From Thiohalocapsa sp. (GTDB taxonomy: Bacteria; Pseudomonadota; Gammaproteobacteria; Chromatiales; Chromatiaceae): a stretch of 64,000 bases of DNA. Positions 47,429 through 57,130 of this stretch are shown one piece after another. The position numbers were made by a program, and so were the translations under genes. Numbering within the stretch: the stretch's first letter is position 1; every line of letters begins with the position of its first letter. Location of the stretch: assembly GCF_022340605.1 (NCBI RefSeq), contig NZ_JAJDNQ010000022.1, forward strand, positions 1-64,000, read 5' to 3'. The notes under the pieces were generated by a model that was not told the origin of the DNA, made no database searches, and saw only the letters and a program-made list of their open reading frames with translations.

Positions 47429-47923
47429 ATGACGGAGCGCGCAACGGTCAAGGTCCTGTTCGTCTGCATGGGCAACATCTGCCGCTCGCCGACGGCGCAG
47501 GGTGTGTTCCGCAAGCTGGTGCAGGAAGCCGGTCTGGCGGAGGTCATCGAGATCGACTCGGCCGGCACCCATGCCTACCACGTGGGCGAGCCACCCGACC
47601 CTCGGGCGCAGGAGACGGCGCGGCGCCGGGGCATCGATCTCTCCGACCTGCGCGCGCGACGAGTCACGGCGGCGGACCTGGAGCACTATCACTACGTACT
47701 GGTCATGGACCAGGACAACTACCACGCCCTGTCCGACCTGTGCCCGCCCGGGCGCGGGCTGGAGCGGCGGGTGACGCTGCTGATGGACCATGCCCCACAG
47801 GCGCGCATGCGTGAGGTTCCGGACCCTTACTACGGGGCCTCCGGCGGCTTCGAGGCCGTGTTCGACATGGTGGAGGAGGCCGCGGCGGGCCTGCTGGAGG
47901 ATATCCGCCAGCGGCACCTGTGA
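47429..47923 (+). CDS. Low-molecular-weight protein-tyrosine phosphatase
   Basis: 164 residues. P-loop VLFVCMGNICRSPTAQGVF with the CX5R nucleophile Cys and Arg, and the general-acid Asp in EVPDPYYGASGGFEAV. In this synteny (kdsB-ptpA-...-rne) the gene is usual. It may act with a tyrosine kinase of exopolysaccharide export or on small phosphates. A well-placed start and 76-bp gap to the previous gene. Confidence 0.95.
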   Translation: MTERATVKVLFVCMGNICRSPTAQGVFRKLVQEAGLAEVIEIDSAGTHAYHVGEPPDPRAQETARRRGIDLSDLRARRVTAADLEHYHYVLVMDQDNYHALSDLCPPGRGLERRVTLLMDHAPQARMREVPDPYYGASGGFEAVFDMVEEAAAGLLEDIRQRHL

Positions 47924-48049
47924 CGATCTCGCCGGCCTAACGCGGACGCCGGGCGCCGGCGCTGCGCGTGTCGGTCGTGCCGACGCAGGAGGCCCGATGC
48001 TCGGGCGATCACGGCACGGGCCATGGCGGGTTTCTTGGCTCAGCCCGAT

Positions 48050-48862
48050 CTACCGAAGATTCTCGCCCAATCTGTGTGAGCCGCCGCCGGCACCGTGATC
48101 GGCACCATCCGTTGCCGCCGCGTAGTCGGTGTAGTGGTAAAAGCGCTCGAGGTCGGCCTCCAGCGCCGCGCGCAGCGGCAGGTCCAGGTCCCGCGGGTGG
48201 ATGCCGATGCGCACCCGGCCCAATGCGCTCGCTCGCCACCGGCCCCACGCATTCCACAACTTCAACACGGGTCCGCGGATGGCCGCGTCCGCCTCGTAGC
48301 CGAGCACGGGCGAGGGCGCGACGCGCCCGCTGGCGACGTCCAGCACACCGGAGAACAGCTCCACCTGTCGGAACAGGCCGGCAGCGCGGAGATCGTCGGC
48401 ACTCACCGCGCCGAGCGCCCAGGCCGGCGGTACATACAGCCCCGGTGGCGCCAGGCCCTGAGCCTCGAACCAGTCCCGGCAGCGGCGCATCAGCGCCAGG
48501 ACGCCGTCGCGGTCCAAGGCCAGATGTTCGGCGACGTTGCGGGACAGAAACAGGCTGTGCAGGCGGTGGCGCAGGCCGTGGATGCGCGCGGTGCGATGCT
48601 CCCAGCCGTGCCCGGCGAGGCGGTAGCCGGCACGCTCCAGCGCCCGCAGCTCCTCGATGCCGCGGGCGTCCCAGCCCGTGCCGGGCACCACCAGCAGCGT
48701 GACAGGGTGCACGGCATGGTGCTCCAGCAGCGCCAGGGTGCGGCGCACCGCCGGCATGGTTGCGGGCATCAGGTCGTGCACGGAGACCAGCGCCCGTGGT
48801 GGTGTCGGGAGCGCCGCGGCCGGAGGATGGTCAGATGGAGACAACGTCCGCACCGCCGGCAT
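48050..48862 (-). CDS. DUF2334/polysaccharide-deacetylase-like protein
   Basis: 270 residues. The deacetylase-like core has LVSVHDLMPATMPAVRRT with the metal-binding Asp, and LAGHGWEHRTARIHG with HxxxH. YVPPAWALGAVSADDLRAAG and IGIHPRDLDLPLRAALEADL follow. It is the NodB-homology layout of zinc-dependent sugar deacetylases. ATG 48862 puts its start 32 nt inside the upstream glycosyltransferase, so the two are coupled. The likely substrate is the glycan made by its neighbour (inference). Confidence 0.85.
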   Translation of the reverse strand: MPAVRTLSPSDHPPAAALPTPPRALVSVHDLMPATMPAVRRTLALLEHHAVHPVTLLVVPGTGWDARGIEELRALERAGYRLAGHGWEHRTARIHGLRHRLHSLFLSRNVAEHLALDRDGVLALMRRCRDWFEAQGLAPPGLYVPPAWALGAVSADDLRAAGLFRQVELFSGVLDVASGRVAPSPVLGYEADAAIRGPVLKLWNAWGRWRASALGRVRIGIHPRDLDLPLRAALEADLERFYHYTDYAAATDGADHGAGGGSHRLGENLR

Positions 48863-50012
48863 CCGTGTCGCGCAGTACGCGCAGCCAGTGGCGCAGATTG
48901 CGCTCGTTGAGCTCCCGTGCGCCTTCCCGGGCGATGCCGGCTTTGCGCTCCAGAATGGCATGGTCCAGTGCCCGCACCCGGGCCAGGGTGTCGCCCAGAG
49001 TCTCGTTGCCGTGGATCTGGAACAGCCCGCGCTGGAGCGTCTCCCAGCTCAGGATGCCGCATTCGGAGGACACCACTACCAGCCGTGAGCGTGCCATGGC
49101 CTCCAGTGCAATAGTGCCGAAGGACTCCACGGTGGACGGCAGCACCAGCACGTCCGCGCTGTCGATGAGGGGCATGATCTGCTGGCGCTTGACCCAGCCG
49201 ACATAGTGCAGGTTGGGCAGGCGCTCGGCCTCGTCCAGCAACCACTGGCGCAGGGGACCGTCGCCGGCCACTTGGAACTGCATGTCCGGCAGCGCGGCGG
49301 CCGCCTCCACCACGGCGCCCAGGTTCTTCTCCGGTGCCAGCCGGCCGGCGAACAGCACGCGCCGCACGTTGGCGCTCAGAGGCTTCGGCGGGGCGTCCAG
49401 GAAGGCCTTGGGGATGGGGGTGCCCATCAGACCCACACGCTTGGCGCCGATGCCGCGGGCGATGTCGAGCATCTCCTCGGAATTGGCCAGCACCAGCGCG
49501 CCCTTGCGGAACAGGGCGCGGTTGCAGGTGTTGAGGTAGGCCTGCGCGATCCGACCGCGCGCGAGCCAATCGTCATTGAGCTCGGCCAGGCGCTCGAAAT
49601 GGGTGTGGAAGCCCACCACGATCCGTGCGTGCCGACGCTTCGCGAGCATCATGCCCACCATGCCGAAGGGGCCTGGCGTGGGCACGATGACCACGTCCGG
49701 CTGTAGCCGGCCCAGGCGCCGCATCACCAGCGGCAGCGACGGCAGCACGAAGCGCTGGGTCGGATCGCCCGGGAGCGGTAGCGCCAGGCCGCCGTACCAT
49801 TGGCCGGCGCGGAAGCGCGGTGAGATGAGATCGACGCGCGCGCCCACGGCCTTCAGGTGCTCGGCGAGGTCGCGGTAGTAGGCGCCGACGCCGTTGCGCT
49901 CGGGCGCCGCGTCCGAGACGATGGCGATGCGCAGACCAGTGCCGTCGAGCATGCCTGCTTGGGCCGCCTGCGTGGCGTCGAGGGCGCTGTCGTTCTGCGA
50001 CGTGCTCAGCAT
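48831..50012 (-). CDS. Glycosyltransferase, GT4 family
   Basis: 393 residues, GT-B fold. N-terminal nucleotide-free domain with RIAIVSDAAPERNGVGAYYR, KAVGARVDLISPRF and the Glu/Gly-rich C-terminal donor site, LFAGRLAPEKNLGAVVEAAA then ADVLVLPSTVESFGTIALEA. Related enzymes add hexoses to lipids or polysaccharides; the acceptor is not known. Its start (50012) overlaps the sulfotransferase stop as ATGCTGA, and its end overlaps the deacetylase start. Confidence 0.92.
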   Translation of the reverse strand: MLSTSQNDSALDATQAAQAGMLDGTGLRIAIVSDAAPERNGVGAYYRDLAEHLKAVGARVDLISPRFRAGQWYGGLALPLPGDPTQRFVLPSLPLVMRRLGRLQPDVVIVPTPGPFGMVGMMLAKRRHARIVVGFHTHFERLAELNDDWLARGRIAQAYLNTCNRALFRKGALVLANSEEMLDIARGIGAKRVGLMGTPIPKAFLDAPPKPLSANVRRVLFAGRLAPEKNLGAVVEAAAALPDMQFQVAGDGPLRQWLLDEAERLPNLHYVGWVKRQQIMPLIDSADVLVLPSTVESFGTIALEAMARSRLVVVSSECGILSWETLQRGLFQIHGNETLGDTLARVRALDHAILERKAGIAREGARELNERNLRHWLRVLRDTDAGGADVVSI

Positions 50013-51283
50013 CTCGGCATGCCCTCGACGCTCAGGGACACGGCCGTGGCGGCCTTGGTCCGGTGGCGTGCCGGCGCGGGCGGTGGGCACTCGCTTTGCC
50101 CATCGTCGGTGCCGGATGCGTCGGCGCCCGGCGCCAGGGCCGGATGGGCGTAGGCGCCGGCGAAGCGGCGCCGAATGGCAGCCGGGTCGAGACCGAACTG
50201 CGCCAGGTCGTAGCGGTGGCCGCTGCGGTAGGCACGCGCCGGCGCCGCCGCCTGCGTCAAGGTCGCGGCGAAGCTCGGCGCCAGCGGCAGGCCGAGCCGC
50301 TGGTAGGCGTCGCGCACGGCACCCGCCAGGTCCGCCTTCAGTTGCGGCAGGGTTTTGGTGACGGTGCGCGCGGGGGCGTGGACCTCGGCGAGCTGCCGCA
50401 GGTTATCGTAGTAGAAGGCCAGTTGCCCGACGAAGCGCTCGCGGATCGGCGCGCTGTCCGGCGGCACGCCGAAGAAGGCGAGTCCGGCGCGGATGGAGCT
50501 GAGCTGCGAGGGCACGGTCTCCGCGGGGTCGCGCAGACAGACGAGGAAGCGGGCATCCGGGAAGGTATCGGCGAGCCCATTGGCCAGAGAGGCGAAGGCG
50601 GCGTTCTTGGACAACAAGCGCTTGTCCGGCCCGTGCACGTACAGGTGGCGGCGCAATGCGTTGGCGTAGAAGGCAAGCAGGCGCTTGCGCTCGGTGGCCG
50701 GCATGTCGCGGTCGAAGTTACCCATGCGCCACAGGTGGGACGAGCGCGGGAACGCCAGCACCAGGATAAAGCAGCTCAGCACCGGCATCAGTGCGAAGTA
50801 GTCTTCTTCCGGGGTGTCCAGGCTCATGGCGTGCACATCATCCAGGGCGCCGAACACGCGCCTCTCGGCGAGCCGGAGCAGGCGGCGCAACGGCGCGCCG
50901 ATGCGCGCGTCCAACCGGCCCAGTGCGCGCCAGAACAGCCGTTGCGACACGGATGGCGCGAACAGGCACTCCCAGGTGGAGAAGGTGGTGAACTGCGGGT
51001 CCCGGGCCAGAACGGCGTGCAGGTTGGTGGTGCCGCTGCGCGGCACGCCGAGCACAAACAGCGGCCCGCGAATCTGCACCCGGCGATAGCCGCGAAAGAA
51101 GATTTCGTCCAGCAGGAAGCCGAGCCAGTGCAGGCCCTGGGCGAGCGCGAACACCGGCAGGAAGCCGAACATCACGAGCACGCGGCGCGCGCTGATGGGG
51201 CTGACACCGTCCGGCGAGCGGAGCAGTGCACCGAGTGCGATGCCGAGGAAACGCGTGGTGCTGGTGATGAAGAGCTGGAGCAT
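50006..51283 (-). CDS. Sulfotransferase-family protein
   Basis: 425 residues. After a hydrophobic N-terminal segment (VLVMFGFLPVFALAQGLHWL) comes the PAPS-binding loop FVLGVPRSGTTNLHAVLARD (PRSGTT at 81-86). The 3'-phosphate site is RFLVCLRDPAETVPSQLSS with the Arg and Ser. The family transfers sulfate from PAPS to hydroxyls of sugars or lipids. N-terminal hydrophobicity suggests membrane association. First gene of a three-gene coupled unit. Confidence 0.9.
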   Translation of the reverse strand: MLQLFITSTTRFLGIALGALLRSPDGVSPISARRVLVMFGFLPVFALAQGLHWLGFLLDEIFFRGYRRVQIRGPLFVLGVPRSGTTNLHAVLARDPQFTTFSTWECLFAPSVSQRLFWRALGRLDARIGAPLRRLLRLAERRVFGALDDVHAMSLDTPEEDYFALMPVLSCFILVLAFPRSSHLWRMGNFDRDMPATERKRLLAFYANALRRHLYVHGPDKRLLSKNAAFASLANGLADTFPDARFLVCLRDPAETVPSQLSSIRAGLAFFGVPPDSAPIRERFVGQLAFYYDNLRQLAEVHAPARTVTKTLPQLKADLAGAVRDAYQRLGLPLAPSFAATLTQAAAPARAYRSGHRYDLAQFGLDPAAIRRRFAGAYAHPALAPGADASGTDDGQSECPPPAPARHRTKAATAVSLSVEGMPRC

Positions 51284-51592
51284 CCGCTTGCGCGTGGGCC
51301 GGAGCCGGTGGTGGGTGGCCGCCGCCCCATCGGCGTCTACGCGGCCTGCGTATCGGCCCGCCATACTACCGCAGCCGCCGCAGAAACCGAAATGGCCGCG
51401 GCCTGAACGTGGCCGGGCGGCCCGCTTGTCCATCGGCCGTCCGCTGGCCGACAGACGCTCTAGGAACGCCCGATAGATGCCCTGGGGACGCCTTACGCGC
51501 GTGTCAGACGATGCTCTGGCCGGTTGACGGTGACATTGCGCGAGCGGACCTGGGCACCTGGCTGCACATCTGGCTGGGCAGCAGGCCGGACA
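51284..51592. other. Gap of about 300 bp between rne and the sulfotransferase gene
   Basis: No gene or clear terminator was seen. A direct repeat CAGGCCGGACAT/CAGGCCGGACCT near 51582-51606 reaches into the last codons of rne. The promoter of the sulfotransferase unit presumably lies here or within rne's tail. Confidence 0.35.
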
Positions 51593-54500
51593 TCAGGCCG
51601 GACCTGGCCGCTCGCCCGCGGCGGCCGACTCGGGAGCGCTCGTGGCCTGCTCACCGCCGGGGATGCGCTCGGCGGTTGGTGCCGGGCTGTCCGCAGCGGC
51701 TTGGGATTGCGCCGCTGTCGCTCCGCCATTGCGTTTCGGCTGGGGGGCATCGCCCGTGGGCGCTGCGGCGGCATCGTGGGTCATGGCCGGCGGCGCTTGT
51801 GGCACAGTGGGCTTCGGCTGCGGTGCAGGCGGCTGTGGCTGCGTGGAGTCGGAACGGGGTTGCGCCGTCTCGGCGGGGGTGCTCGGGCCGCCGTGGCGGA
51901 CGGTGTCGGTGCCGGACGGTGCGCTTGCGGCGTCGCCGCCAGTGGTTCTTGCGGGTGCAGGGGGCGGCTGTTCCGAAGCGGGGCTCGATGCCGGCGTCGG
52001 GGTTGACGCTGGCGCCGAGGTTGGCGCCGATGTTGGCGTTGGCGCAGATCCTGCCGCTGCGGTGCTCGCGCCCACGTCCGTGGACGGCGCGCGGCGTGGG
52101 GCGTCCGTGTTCGCGGCCGGCGCTGAAGGTGCCGCGTCGCCATTGTCCGCCGCGGTGGCCCGGGTCGCCGGGCTGGCGTTTTCGGCACCGGCCGGTGGTC
52201 GCTCTCTCGGGGGCCGCTGATTTGGGGCGGTGTCGGCGTTGCCGGTGGACAACCCGGCGCTTTCGGCGTCGGTGTTGTCTCCCGCTTCAGAACTGGCATC
52301 ACCCGCCGCCGTGCCCGCCGTGTCGCGGTTGCCGCTGCGCCGGCGCCGGCCGCCGCGACGCCGGCGACTGGAGCGACTGCGGCCGCCACCCTGCTCGCCG
52401 TTGCCGCCGTTCGCGGCATCCGCGCTCTCTCCCGCGGCTGCCTCCGTGGCGGCGGCTGCCTTGGGTGTGTCGGTGTCGTCGTTGGCGATTGGCGGTGCTG
52501 TCGTCTGTGTGCCCTTGTCCCCGTCGAGGGCCATCGGCAGGCTGTCTTTGCGGGGCATCAGCTGCTTGCTTTCGTCGTCGGCGCCCGTGCGCCGCGCGTG
52601 CTGCTGCTGCATTTGCGGAGGTGTGCCTTCGCCCTGTCGATCGCCACCGGCTTCGGTCTGCTCGCGTTGGCCGCCGCGTCGGGAGCGCCCGCCGCGGTTG
52701 CCGCGGCGGGCGTTGCGCTGGCGCTCGCCGTCTTCGCTGCCGCGGGAGGATGCCTGTCCGCGGCGAGGCCGAGTGCGACCCTCGCCGCCGGCGTCGGCGC
52801 CGCTGGCTGCGTCGCTCTCGCGTCGCTTGCCGTCGGCTGCGCCCGACGTACCGTCTTGTCGAGCCACGCCCGGTTTGCGTTGCCGGCCGTCCTCGCGGGT
52901 GGCGCCTTGGCGCTGCGGTGCGGGGGAGGGTGCTTGCGGCGTCGGCTGCGCGCCCGATTGATCCGTAACAGCCTCTTCACCTGGCGGGGCGAAAAGCATG
53001 CCCCACAGCTTCTTGAGCATGCTCTCCGGATGGAGATTGCCGACATCGCCCACATCGCCCACATCGGTATCATCGCCGGCACCCGGCAACCGCTGCGGCA
53101 CGGGGGATGGCCGGTACGGCGCCGGATTGGCGGGCTTGACGCCTTTGACCGCCGGCTCCTCGGGCCTGGCCTCCGGCTTGTTGCCGGCAAAGGCGGGCAA
53201 TGCCGGCTCCGGGATATTGGCCAGTGTGTAGCTGGGCTCGTCCTCGCTGCGGCGGTCCGCGTCCTGGACGCGGATGCGCTCGATGGAGTAGTCGGGCGTC
53301 TCCATGTGCTTGTTCGGGATCAGCACCACGGCCACCTGCTGACGCTGCTCGATCTCCAGGATCTTGCGCCGCTTCTCGTTGAGCAGGAAGGCGGCGACGT
53401 CCACCGGCAGTTGGGCGAGGATGCGCGCGGTGCTGTCTTTCATCGCCTCCTCTTCGATGATGCGCAGCACCGACAGCGCCAGCGACTCTACCCCGCGGAT
53501 GGTGCCCTGACCCTTGCAGCGCGGGCAGACGTGCTGGCTCGACTCGCCCAGCGACGGCCGCAGCCGCTGGCGGGACATCTCCAGCAGGCCGAAGCGCGAG
53601 ATGCGCGCCACCTGCACCCGGGCGCGGTCCTGCTTCAGCGCCTCGCGCAGGCGGTTTTCCACATCGCGCTGGTGCTTGGCGGGCGTCATGTCGATGAAGT
53701 CGATGACGAAGAGTCCGCCCAAGTCGCGCAGCCTGAGCTGGCGGGCGATTTCGTCCGCGGCCTCGAGGTTGGTGTTGAGGGCCGTTTCCTCGATGTCGGC
53801 GCCCTTGGTGGCGCGCGCGGAGTTGATGTCGATGGAGGTGAGCGCCTCGGTGTGGTCGATGACCAGCGCGCCGCCGGAGGGCAGGCGTACCTCGCGCTGG
53901 AAGGCGGACTCGATCTGGCTCTCGATCTGGTAGCGCGTGAACAGCGGCACCTCGTCCCGGTACAGCCTGAGCTTTTTCAGGTTGTGCGGCATCACCTGCT
54001 GCATGAACTCTTCCGCGCGGCGGTACATCTCCTGGCTGTCGATGACGATCTCGCCGATGTCGGAGCGCAGGTGATCGCGGATGGAGCGGATGATGATGTC
54101 GCTTTCCTGATAGATCAGGAAGGGCGCCTTGCGGCTGTCGCCGGAGGTCTTGATGGCGTCCCAGAGCTGCAGCAGATAGTCGAGGTCCCACTGGAGCTCC
54201 TCGGGGCTCTTGCCGACGCCCGCCGTGCGCACGATCAGGCCCATGTCCTCAGGGATCTGGAGCTGGCTCAGCGCCTCGCGCAGCTCGGAGCGGTCGGTGC
54301 CGTCGATGCGCCGCGACACGCCGCCGGCGCGCGGGTTGTTCGGCATCAGCACCAGGTAGCGGCCCGCCAGCGAGACGAACGTGGTGAGCGCCGCGCCCTT
54401 GTTGCCGCGTTCTTCCTTGTCGATCTGGACGACGACCTCGCGGCCTTCCTTGATCAGCTCCTTGATGTTGGCCTTGGTGCCGGGCTTGAGCTCCTGGCTG

Positions 54501-54733
54501 AAATACGAGCGGGAGATCTCCTTCAGCGGCAGGAAGCCGTGGCGCTCGGAGCCATAGTCGACGAAGGCCGCCTCCAGGCTCGGCTCGACGCGGGTAATGG
54601 TGCCCTTGTAGATGTTGGCCTTCTTCTGCTCCCGTCCGGGGCTCTCGATGTCGAGGTTGAATAGTTTCTGTCCATCAACGATTGCAACGCGCAGCTCTTC
54701 CGGCTGCGTTGCGTTGATCAGCATTCTTTTCAT
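51593..54733 (-). CDS. rne: Ribonuclease E
   Basis: 1046 residues, close to E. coli (1061). RNase E starts most mRNA decay and matures 5S rRNA and tRNAs. S1 domain (about 38-120), 5'-sensor, DNase I-like catalytic part with Asp302 ([11 protein letters not shown]) and Asp345 ([14 protein letters not shown]) as metal ligands, and the Zn-link CPRC at 403-406. Residues from about 520 are disordered, Pro/Ala-rich with Arg blocks (RRSRRGGRR-like), where RhlB, enolase and PNPase would dock and RNA bind. Preceded by a 720-bp leader gap with phased repeats. Confidence 0.98.
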   Translation of the reverse strand: MKRMLINATQPEELRVAIVDGQKLFNLDIESPGREQKKANIYKGTITRVEPSLEAAFVDYGSERHGFLPLKEISRSYFSQELKPGTKANIKELIKEGREVVVQIDKEERGNKGAALTTFVSLAGRYLVLMPNNPRAGGVSRRIDGTDRSELREALSQLQIPEDMGLIVRTAGVGKSPEELQWDLDYLLQLWDAIKTSGDSRKAPFLIYQESDIIIRSIRDHLRSDIGEIVIDSQEMYRRAEEFMQQVMPHNLKKLRLYRDEVPLFTRYQIESQIESAFQREVRLPSGGALVIDHTEALTSIDINSARATKGADIEETALNTNLEAADEIARQLRLRDLGGLFVIDFIDMTPAKHQRDVENRLREALKQDRARVQVARISRFGLLEMSRQRLRPSLGESSQHVCPRCKGQGTIRGVESLALSVLRIIEEEAMKDSTARILAQLPVDVAAFLLNEKRRKILEIEQRQQVAVVLIPNKHMETPDYSIERIRVQDADRRSEDEPSYTLANIPEPALPAFAGNKPEARPEEPAVKGVKPANPAPYRPSPVPQRLPGAGDDTDVGDVGDVGNLHPESMLKKLWGMLFAPPGEEAVTDQSGAQPTPQAPSPAPQRQGATREDGRQRKPGVARQDGTSGAADGKRRESDAASGADAGGEGRTRPRRGQASSRGSEDGERQRNARRGNRGGRSRRGGQREQTEAGGDRQGEGTPPQMQQQHARRTGADDESKQLMPRKDSLPMALDGDKGTQTTAPPIANDDTDTPKAAAATEAAAGESADAANGGNGEQGGGRSRSSRRRRGGRRRRSGNRDTAGTAAGDASSEAGDNTDAESAGLSTGNADTAPNQRPPRERPPAGAENASPATRATAADNGDAAPSAPAANTDAPRRAPSTDVGASTAAAGSAPTPTSAPTSAPASTPTPASSPASEQPPPAPARTTGGDAASAPSGTDTVRHGGPSTPAETAQPRSDSTQPQPPAPQPKPTVPQAPPAMTHDAAAAPTGDAPQPKRNGGATAAQSQAAADSPAPTAERIPGGEQATSAPESAAAGERPGPA

Positions 54734-54875
54734 GTTGTCTGGTTACTCTTACCGTGGCGCGCGACCTGATGCCGTGGCCCGGTGCGGCCGGCTCGGCCGT
54801 TCCCGGTGGTCTCCCGCTCGCAGTCGGCTCCCCATGCCGACGGGCTCGAGGTCTGCGGCTGCCGGGACGCGCCCA

Positions 54876-54952
54876 GTGTCGATCCGGTGTCGAGTCAGTG
54901 TCGAACCGGAGTTGAACCGGTGTCGAGCCACTGTCGACCCACTGTCGAACTG
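54876..54952 (-). repeat. Seven phased 11-bp repeats in the rne leader region
   Basis: Seven head-to-tail 11-bp units with no gaps, consensus (plus strand) GTGTCGARCCR; on the rne sense strand YGGYTCGACAC. Six keep TGTCGA, one reads AGTTGA. The array ends 143 bp upstream of the rne start. Eleven bp is close to one helical turn, and not a multiple of three, so it is not a coding remnant. The rest of the 54734-55452 gap shows one further inverted repeat (55256) and no gene. Confidence 0.9.
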
Positions 54953-55255
54953 GGCGTCGGCCCGCGGCGGCCTGGCAGGCGTCGAGCACGCGCCTGTGTT
55001 CACTTTGCGCCCGGCCCTCGGGGTGAACCTAGGTTGGGCCTGGGCGCTGGTTCGGACGTCGACCCTTGCGGCGTCCGTCAAACTGGTGTCGGTCGTGGCC
55101 CCGTACACAAAGGGGTACACAATGGGCACACGATTCGGGCGGCATGCATGGGTCAAGGTTGTGCCTGCCGCCGGCATGTTGTAGAAGCCCTGGCCGGTGT
55201 ACCATGAAGGGCTTTGGCTACCCGCTTCTCCATACGGGAGTCTTGCTCTCGTTAC

Positions 55256-55315
55256 GGGGTCAATTCCTTAGGTCTCACCCCTAAGGATTGGTGGGGGCCG
55301 GTCGATGCTGACCCC
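55256..55315. repeat. Nested inverted repeat, REP/MITE-like
   Basis: Outer arms GGGGTCA (55256-55262) and TGACCCC (55309-55315); inner arms TCCTTAGG (55265-55272) and CCTAAGGA (55280-55287) with a 7-nt loop. GGGGTCA-type ends are often seen around REP-associated tyrosine transposases, none of which lies in the window. Confidence 0.6.
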
Positions 55316-55452
55316 GCCGAAGCGCGGCGGCATCGCCACCCATGGCAGCCTCGAATATGCCCCCATGCGGCGGGGATCGGCGCCGAAGCTGCCACAACCG
55401 CGCGCCTGTTACATAAGTCGCTAAGGCTAGCAGTGTTTTCGGGGGTCAGCAA

Positions 55453-56448
55453 TTGACCGATACGAGCGGAGGGCCGGCCGGCTCGACGGGTGCCGGCGGC
55501 GGTTTCGGCGTGCGCCATCTGCGCATCAGCGCGGAGGTGGCCGGTCAGCGCGTGGACAATTTCCTGTTGGCGCAGCTCAGGGGCGTGCCGCGGAGCCTCG
55601 TGTACCGGCTGCTGCGCCGTGGCGAAGTACGCGTCAACAAGGGCCGCGCCAAGCCGCACCAGCGGCTCGAAACGGGCGACGAGGTGCGTATACCGCCGGT
55701 GCGGACGGCTGCCCCCACGGCTGCGGTAACGCCACCACGTGGACTGACCGCGCGGCTCGCGGAGAGCATCCTGTACGAAGACGACCGGGTGCTGGTGCTC
55801 GACAAGCCGGCGGGTGTGGCGGTGCACGGTGGCAGTGGCATCACGCACGGTGTCATCGAGGCGCTGCGCGCGGCGCGCCCCGGCGCCGAGTTGGAGCTAG
55901 TCCATCGGCTCGACCGCGACACCTCCGGCTGCCTGATCATCGCCAAGCGGCGCAGTGCGCTGCGGTTTCTGCACGCGCAGCTGCGCGGCGACGCGGTGTA
56001 CAAGCGCTACCAGGCGTTGCTGCTTGGGCCGCTCGCCGCGCGCGTGCAACGGGTGGAGCTGCCCCTGCGCAAGAATCTGCTCCAGGGTGGCGAGCGCATG
56101 GTCCGGGTGGATCATGCCGACGGCAAGCTGGCGCTGACGGTGTTCCGGCGTGCTGCGGCCTTCGGTGGCATGACCCTGGCAGACGTGGAACTGCATACCG
56201 GGCGGACGCATCAGATCCGGGTACATGCGGCGAGCATCGGCGCGCCGGTGGCGGGCGACGAGAAGTATGGCCGCCCGGAAGACCAGGTCGTGGCGCGCGC
56301 GCTCGGTCTCAGGCGCCTGTTTCTGCATGCGGCCGAGCTGCGCTTTCGCCCTCGGGAGGACGCGCCACCGGTGACCGTGACCGCGCCGCTGCCCGCGGAT
56401 CTCGGCGCAGTGCTAGGTAGAGCTGAGGAATACGCCCGTGCGTTATGA
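55453..56448 (+). CDS. rluC: 23S rRNA pseudouridine(955/2504/2580) synthase RluC
   Basis: 331 residues. N-terminal S4 domain (ISAEVAGQRVDNFLLAQLRG then VPRSLVYRLLRRGEVRVNKG), catalytic ELVHRLDRDTSGCLIIAKR with Asp, and LHTGRTHQIRVHAASIGAPV. It converts three uridines of 23S rRNA near the peptidyl-transferase centre. Start TTG 55453 is the available one; the first 20 residues are Gly/Ser-rich and may not all be translated. Divergent from rne, the normal arrangement. Confidence 0.95.
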   Translation: MTDTSGGPAGSTGAGGGFGVRHLRISAEVAGQRVDNFLLAQLRGVPRSLVYRLLRRGEVRVNKGRAKPHQRLETGDEVRIPPVRTAAPTAAVTPPRGLTARLAESILYEDDRVLVLDKPAGVAVHGGSGITHGVIEALRAARPGAELELVHRLDRDTSGCLIIAKRRSALRFLHAQLRGDAVYKRYQALLLGPLAARVQRVELPLRKNLLQGGERMVRVDHADGKLALTVFRRAAAFGGMTLADVELHTGRTHQIRVHAASIGAPVAGDEKYGRPEDQVVARALGLRRLFLHAAELRFRPREDAPPVTVTAPLPADLGAVLGRAEEYARAL

Positions 56449-57130
56449 ACTGTTGGTATTCGACTGGGACGGCACCCTGATGGACTCGGCCGCGCGCATC
56501 GTTGCGAGCATGCGTGCGGCTTTCACCGAGCTGGCGCTGACGCCGCCGGCGCCCGCTGCCGCCCGCAACGTCATCGGTCTCGGCTTGTCTCATGCCGTCG
56601 CCGAGCTTGCGCCGGGGCTGGACGAGGCCATGCATGGGCGCATCATCGAGCGCTATCGCGCCCATTACCTGGAGCTGGACGACACGCCAACGCCGCTCTT
56701 CCCGGGCGCGGCGGAGGTGGTCACGGAGCTGCACGCGCAGGGCTACCTGCTCGCTGTGGCCACCGGCAAGAGCCGCCGCGGGCTCGAGCAAGCCCTGGTG
56801 CAATCGGGTCTCGGCGCCCATTTCCATGCCACGCGCTCGGCGGATGAGACCTTCTCCAAGCCGCACCCGCAGATGCTGCTGGAGTTGCTGGACGAGCTCG
56901 GCGTCACCGCCGCCCGCGCGCTCATGATCGGCGACACCGAGTACGACCTGCTCACCGCCCGCAACGCCGGCGTGGACGCACTGGCGGTCTGCTACGGCGC
57001 GCATGCGCCTGAGCGCCTGCTGGCGCTCGAGCCCCTGGCCTGCCTCTCGGCCATCGACGCCCTGCCGGGCTGGCTCGCCGCCGCCACCGGCGCGGCGACG
57101 GCGCCCACAACCACGACGACGACACGATGA
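56438..57130 (+). CDS. HAD-family hydrolase (phosphoglycolate-phosphatase-like)
   Basis: 230 residues from GTG 56438, which overlaps the rluC stop by 11 nt. HAD motifs: VFDWDGTLMDSAARI (DxD), LLAVATGKSRRGLEQALVQ (motif II), KPHPQMLLELL (Lys), and MIGDTEYDLLTARNAGVDAL (motif IV). Substrate unknown; HAD-IA enzymes beside rluC are usual. The C-tail is Ala/Thr-rich. Confidence 0.92.
   Translation: MRYELLVFDWDGTLMDSAARIVASMRAAFTELALTPPAPAAARNVIGLGLSHAVAELAPGLDEAMHGRIIERYRAHYLELDDTPTPLFPGAAEVVTELHAQGYLLAVATGKSRRGLEQALVQSGLGAHFHATRSADETFSKPHPQMLLELLDELGVTAARALMIGDTEYDLLTARNAGVDALAVCYGAHAPERLLALEPLACLSAIDALPGWLAAATGAATAPTTTTTTR

Noticed and set aside
46784-47917. 377-codon minus-strand frame, considered as the source of the orphan terminator
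   Set aside because: It lies opposite the tyrosine phosphatase with its intact P-loop, and its sequence looks like antisense. The terminator more likely ends a small RNA.
52598-54664. 688-codon open frame on the plus strand opposite rne
   Set aside because: It mirrors the RNase E gene, whose conserved domains and catalytic residues are certain. Long antisense frames are expected in GC-rich coding DNA.
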